In this document: in pieces, positions 60,929-64,000 of the stretch
Numbering within the stretch: the first letter of the stretch is position 1
Layout: every line of letters begins with the position of its first letter
NCBI GenBank assembly: GCA_019414205.1
Contig: DXML01000020.1
Span: 1 to 64,000 of the forward strand
DNA from: Collinsella sp.
GTDB taxonomy: Bacteria; Actinomycetota; Coriobacteriia; Coriobacteriales; Coriobacteriaceae
Direction of reading: 5' to 3'
Length of the DNA: 64,000 nt
Made by a program: the position numbers and the translations under genes
Notes under the pieces: generated by a model
Told to the model about the DNA's origin: nothing
Database searches by the model: none
What the model saw: the letters and a program-made list of their open reading frames with translations, nothing else

Positions 60929-62350
60929 ATGGCTTTTACCGATAAACCCGAAAGCGCAAACGAGGCGCAGGATCATTCCCAGCCGCTCGACGGCGGCGGC
61001 TTCTTCTCCCTTAGCGACGTCATCATGGCCGGCAGGCATCAGCTCACCCGCTCCGAGCATCTCTTGGCTGCCGACACGCGTCGCAACGCCCGTAACCTAC
61101 TCGCGAGCGCCAAGTTGCTCGCACTCGTCGTCATCGTCTCGCTCGCCATGGGCGTTGCCGCTTGGGCGTTTTTGGCCTCGCTGAATATCGCGACCGACTA
61201 TCGCGAGCGCCATGCGTGGGTCTACGCCTTGCTTCCCGTTGTGGGCGTTGCCACCGCTTGGGTGTACAAAAACCACGGCCTTGCCGCCAAACGCGGAAAC
61301 AACCTAGTCATCGACTCCGCTCTGGGCACACGCCTCATCCATATGCGCATGGCCGTCCTCACCTTCGTCTGTTCCACGCTCACGCACCTAACGGGCGGGT
61401 CGGCCGGTCGCGAGGGAGCTGCGGTGCAGATTGGTGGCACCATCGCCAGCAACATCTCGAGCCTCGCCCACCTCAAAAAGCATGACCACCACGACCTCAT
61501 GCTCGCCGGCATCTCGTCGGCCTTTGGCGCCGTATTCGGTTCACCCCTTGCTGGAGCTTTCTTTGGCATGGAGATGTGCTTTATCGGCAAGATCGACTAC
61601 ACCGCGGGCATCTACTGCCTGGTCGCCTCGTTTTCCGGCTACTTTACGTCGCTTGCCTTGGGAACCGAGTACGAGGCGAATGTCATCGCCAGCGTTCCCA
61701 ACATGACACCACGGACGATTGTCATCGTAGTCATCAGCGCCATCATCTTTGGTCTCACCGCACGTCTCTTTGCCTGGTCGGTTCGTACCGTCAAGAGCCT
61801 GTACGGCCGCTTTATCACCAATTACCTCGTTCGCGCACTCATAGGCGCACTCGTGGTTTTGGCCGCCTACGCCCTCCTCGACGCCTGGGACTACGCCGGC
61901 CTTTCCACGTGGCTTTCCGGCGCCGGGTTTGCAGGCAACACCACCCTGGCGGACGCAGCTATCAAGTTGGTCGTCACAGCGCTTACCCTGGGCGCCGGCT
62001 TCCAAGGCGGCGAGGTCACGCCTCTGTTTGGCATCGGTGCGGCGCTCGGCGGCTGGATCGGCTGCCTCGTCGGAATCGACCCCAGCTTTCTAGCGGCGCT
62101 GGGCATGCTCGGCGTGTTCTGCGCCGGCCTTAACGTGCCCATCACCACCTGCATGATGGCCATCGACCTGTTCCACGGCACGGCCGCCGGCTTCTTCGTG
62201 ATCGTGGCGTTTATCAGCTATCTCGCCGGCGGACACCGCGGCGTATATCCCGCACAGCGCATTGTCTCGCCTAAACGCCGTTCGCTTATTGTGGACGAGG
62301 GCGGCACGGTGGCAGAGGCTATCGAGCGCCACAACGACCTGATAGAGTAG
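60929..62350 (+). CDS. CLC-family anion transporter, probably CLC-F type fluoride/proton antiporter
   Basis: A 473-residue CLC membrane protein with about 10-12 helices. THLTGGSAGREGAAVQIGGT contains the gating glutamate, the usual GSGIP site is replaced by KRGNNLVID, and FQGGEVTPLFGIGAALGG forms the late selectivity motif. Loss of GSGIP together with GGEVTPLF is typical of the EriC-F/CLC-F fluoride exporters rather than chloride transporters. A hydrophilic N-terminal tail of about 70 residues precedes the first helix. The ATG follows AGAGGAA. It is convergent with none of its neighbours and probably monocistronic or followed by the lipid kinase gene. Confidence 0.85.
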   Translation: MAFTDKPESANEAQDHSQPLDGGGFFSLSDVIMAGRHQLTRSEHLLAADTRRNARNLLASAKLLALVVIVSLAMGVAAWAFLASLNIATDYRERHAWVYALLPVVGVATAWVYKNHGLAAKRGNNLVIDSALGTRLIHMRMAVLTFVCSTLTHLTGGSAGREGAAVQIGGTIASNISSLAHLKKHDHHDLMLAGISSAFGAVFGSPLAGAFFGMEMCFIGKIDYTAGIYCLVASFSGYFTSLALGTEYEANVIASVPNMTPRTIVIVVISAIIFGLTARLFAWSVRTVKSLYGRFITNYLVRALIGALVVLAAYALLDAWDYAGLSTWLSGAGFAGNTTLADAAIKLVVTALTLGAGFQGGEVTPLFGIGAALGGWIGCLVGIDPSFLAALGMLGVFCAGLNVPITTCMMAIDLFHGTAAGFFVIVAFISYLAGGHRGVYPAQRIVSPKRRSLIVDEGGTVAEAIERHNDLIE

Positions 62351-62437
62351 ACGTTAGTATTCGCCGTGCAGCCACAATCGGGAGCAATTCGACCCGAGCG
62401 CGACCGCACCGTCACGTCATACGCCGGGAGTCGCCCC

Positions 62438-63400
62438 ATGCACGCAACTGATTTTGGTCGCACGCTCATCATCGCCAACCCAGCCGCCCAGTCGGGTGCG
62501 GCACGCGAAGTTGCCGAGCGCCTGCAACGCTTTTTGGACATGACTGCACGCGCATCCCAGTTTGACCTGGTGTTGACCGAGCGTATGGGACACGCCAAGG
62601 AGCTGGCCGCACAGGCACAGGGTTATCGCACCGTTATCGCCCTTGGCGGCGACGGCGTGATTCACGAGGTCGTCAACGGGCTTATGACGCAAAAGGAGGA
62701 CGCCCGCCCCGCCCTTGCCGTCCTGCCCGTGGGCTCCGGCAACGATTTTGCCCAGACGCTCGGTATCGACGATTTCTCCGGCAAGGATTTTGGCGCGCTG
62801 CTCACCTGCGAGCTGCAGCGTCAGGACATCGGGCGCATTCGCTCGTGGAGCCCCGCGAGCGGCAGCGGCGAGGCTACCGTAGAGTACTACGACCAGACGC
62901 TTTCGGTCGGCATCGATGCCGCCATCGGCCTTGGCACCACCGAGCTGCGCAAAAAGACCGGCTTGACGGGTGCTCCGCTCTACACCCTTTCGGGACTTGA
63001 GCAGTTTGGCCTGCGCTATCGCAACTACCCCATGACAGTCAGCTTTGACGGCGCGCCCGCCGAGCGCGTGAGGGCGATCATCATGGCAATTCAGCTGGGC
63101 CCCACCTATGGCTCGGGCTATCGCATCTGCCCCGATGCCGACCCCTGCGACGGCATGCTCGACGTCTGCTACGCCTGCGGTCCCGTCCCTCGCGCGGTAG
63201 CCCTGCCAATGTTCCTTTCGGCCAAGGACGGCCACCATACCAAGTTGCCACCGATTCGCATGCGCCGCTGTCGCCATGCCGAGCTCACCTTTGAGGAGCC
63301 CGACTACCCCATCCAGGCCGACGGCGAGCCCGTTGTCGCCTCGCGCATTGAGGTCGACATCCTCGCCGGCGCCCTCCAGGTCTGGCACCCCACCCGCTAG
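62438..63400 (+). CDS. Diacylglycerol/lipid kinase family protein
   Basis: 320 residues: GRTLIIANPAAQSGAARE at the start, TVIALGGDGVIHEVVNGLM (the GGDG nucleotide motif) and LPVGSGNDFAQTLGID are the DAGK/YegS/BmrU signature. A second domain follows, with SVGIDAAIGLGTTEL and a C-terminal PIQADGEPV, also conserved. It would phosphorylate a membrane diacylglycerol or related lipid. The ATG at 62438 has GGGAG eight bases upstream; longer readings lack a site. It follows the CLC gene by 87 bp on the same strand. Confidence 0.88.
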   Translation: MHATDFGRTLIIANPAAQSGAAREVAERLQRFLDMTARASQFDLVLTERMGHAKELAAQAQGYRTVIALGGDGVIHEVVNGLMTQKEDARPALAVLPVGSGNDFAQTLGIDDFSGKDFGALLTCELQRQDIGRIRSWSPASGSGEATVEYYDQTLSVGIDAAIGLGTTELRKKTGLTGAPLYTLSGLEQFGLRYRNYPMTVSFDGAPAERVRAIIMAIQLGPTYGSGYRICPDADPCDGMLDVCYACGPVPRAVALPMFLSAKDGHHTKLPPIRMRRCRHAELTFEEPDYPIQADGEPVVASRIEVDILAGALQVWHPTR

Positions 63401-63421
63401 CAAGACCAGCGAAACAATCGG

Positions 63422-63802
63422 CTACTCGTCGCTCCCCGGCTTGCGACGGTTGGCCTTTTTAATCGCGTTGAAGTGCTTGTCATTGAGCCTCCGCTGGCGC
63501 GAGCGCTGAGGCACCTTGGTCTTTACGCGTCGGCGCGGTGGACGCCCGCGACGCTCAAGCTCAGCGCGCAGCTTACGCAGGCAGCTCGCGCGATTCTGAA
63601 ACTGACTACGGCTCTCGCGCGCCGTCACAACAATCCCCGTGGGCCCATGCTTCATACGCACCGCCGAGTCCGTCGTGTTCACGCCTTGCCCGCCCGGACC
63701 CGTCGCGCGAAACACCTGCACCTCGCAATCGCGCGCCAACTCCTCGGCCGACATCTCGGCATAGCGCGCATACTCGCGCCATCCCATCTTGTTCTCATCC
63801 AT
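63422..63802 (-). CDS. Peptide chain release factor-like protein with GGQ domain (RF-H/ArfB type)
   Basis: A 126-residue stand-alone catalytic domain of class I release factors: [23 protein letters not shown] contains the GGQ motif. [21 protein letters not shown] follows, and a lysine/arginine-rich tail ([16 protein letters not shown]) resembles ArfB tails that enter the mRNA channel of stalled ribosomes. It probably hydrolyses peptidyl-tRNA on stalled or damaged ribosomes. The ATG at 63800-63802 follows GGGGAGG. An RF-H-like role is possible, but no adjacent RtcB-type RNA ligase is seen. Confidence 0.85.
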   Translation of the reverse strand: MDENKMGWREYARYAEMSAEELARDCEVQVFRATGPGGQGVNTTDSAVRMKHGPTGIVVTARESRSQFQNRASCLRKLRAELERRGRPPRRRVKTKVPQRSRQRRLNDKHFNAIKKANRRKPGSDE

Positions 63803-63827
63803 ATCAACACCTCCCCTCATACAAAAA

Positions 63828-63858
63828 ATGTGACAAAGGGACAGTCCCTTTGTCACAT
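63828..63858. repeat. GGGACAG-type REP-like hairpin, copy 3
   Basis: ATGTGACAAAGGGAC and its perfect 15-bp complement around a single A. It lies between the release-factor-like gene and the xpt-like gene and could terminate the latter. Confidence 0.75.
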
Positions 63859-63885
63859 CGCATACCAATCGCTTGTGTTGCGCGC

Positions 63886-64000
63886 TTAGGCGAAGGTGAT
63901 CTCGCCGGTCTCGCAGTCCATATCGGCGATACGGGCCAGGCTCTCGACGCGAAAGCCGCGCTCGCGGAGCTTATCGCCGCCGCCCTGGAAGCCCTTCTCC
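63886..64000 (-). CDS. xpt: C-terminus of probable xanthine phosphoribosyltransferase (partial)
   Basis: The last 37 codons read [20 protein letters not shown], then LARIADMD, and end CETGEITFA. The (E)K.FQ.G...L...G.RVESLARI pattern is typical of xanthine phosphoribosyltransferase C-termini. The rest lies beyond the window. It would convert xanthine to XMP, fitting the presence of a xanthine-dehydrogenase-like enzyme in the same region. Confidence 0.65.
   Translation of the reverse strand, partial: EKGFQGGGDKLRERGFRVESLARIADMDCETGEITFA

Overview
The window reads as about 64 kb of chromosome from a GC-rich anaerobic actinobacterium of the class Coriobacteriia, most likely a gut Collinsella. 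That is an inference from protein character, the fused selenium-type molybdenum hydroxylase, the selenocysteine genes and the anaerobic gene content; no 16S gene is present to prove it. No CRISPR array, prophage or insertion sequence was seen. Nearly all large genes before 20.8 kb and between 26.3 and 60.7 kb lie on the minus strand.

Region 1 (1-18.3 kb, minus strand) is one long surface-polysaccharide operon. A promoter near 18.15 kb drives a LoaP-type NusG paralog (antiterminator). Its short leader, with a GNRA-capped hairpin and a 12-base C/G homopolymer, precedes the priming sugar transferase. Then come UDP-glucose dehydrogenase, a UDP-glucuronate epimerase-type enzyme, an Alg14/Alg13-like transferase pair, a pyruvyltransferase, a MenD-like ThDP enzyme, an SDR, several GT4 transferases, acyltransferases (one with a 9-G tract), a DUF1919 protein, a Wzy-like polymerase, a deacetylase, a Wzx flippase and a broken ATP-grasp gene at the window edge. 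GC content falls around wzy and wzx.

Region 2 (18.3-34.6 kb) is mostly core metabolism: thrS (without TGS domain), a zinc-ribbon membrane protein, a three-gene anaerobic glycerol-3-phosphate-dehydrogenase-like operon, an M24 peptidase, folC-valS, clpX-clpP-tig and tRNA-Leu. Its intergenic spaces are full of long inverted-repeat elements of several families.

Region 3 (34.7-55.3 kb) is a selenium island. It holds a fused selenium-dependent molybdenum hydroxylase plus FAD subunit, gdhA, tRNA-Sec, selB-selA, a formate/nitrite transporter, tRNA-Gly, tRNA-Pro and brnQ. It then holds an apparent eight-gene operon, transcribed from about 55.1 kb to a terminator at 46.95 kb: two 2-hydroxyacyl-CoA-dehydratase/double-cubane-like proteins, their ATP-dependent activator, a GT4 glycosyltransferase, selD (itself a selenoprotein with an in-frame UGA at 50072-50074), yedF, a DUF3343 protein and a cysteine desulfurase/selenocysteine lyase. 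The glycosyltransferase and selD overlap by 8 bp. This suggests a selenium-metabolite pathway (selenosugar-like or the labile selenium cofactor), and I regard it as the most promising candidate for an undescribed system here. Two structured intergenic elements with compensatory changes lie inside this operon.

Region 4 (55.3-64 kb) encodes molybdate uptake (modA, a modB with an unusual extracytoplasmic N-terminal domain, modC) and molybdenum cofactor synthesis (moaB/mog, moeA). These fit the molybdenum hydroxylase in region 3. A CLC transporter of the fluoride-exporter type, a lipid kinase, a GGQ-domain release-factor-like protein and the C-terminus of a probable xanthine phosphoribosyltransferase follow.
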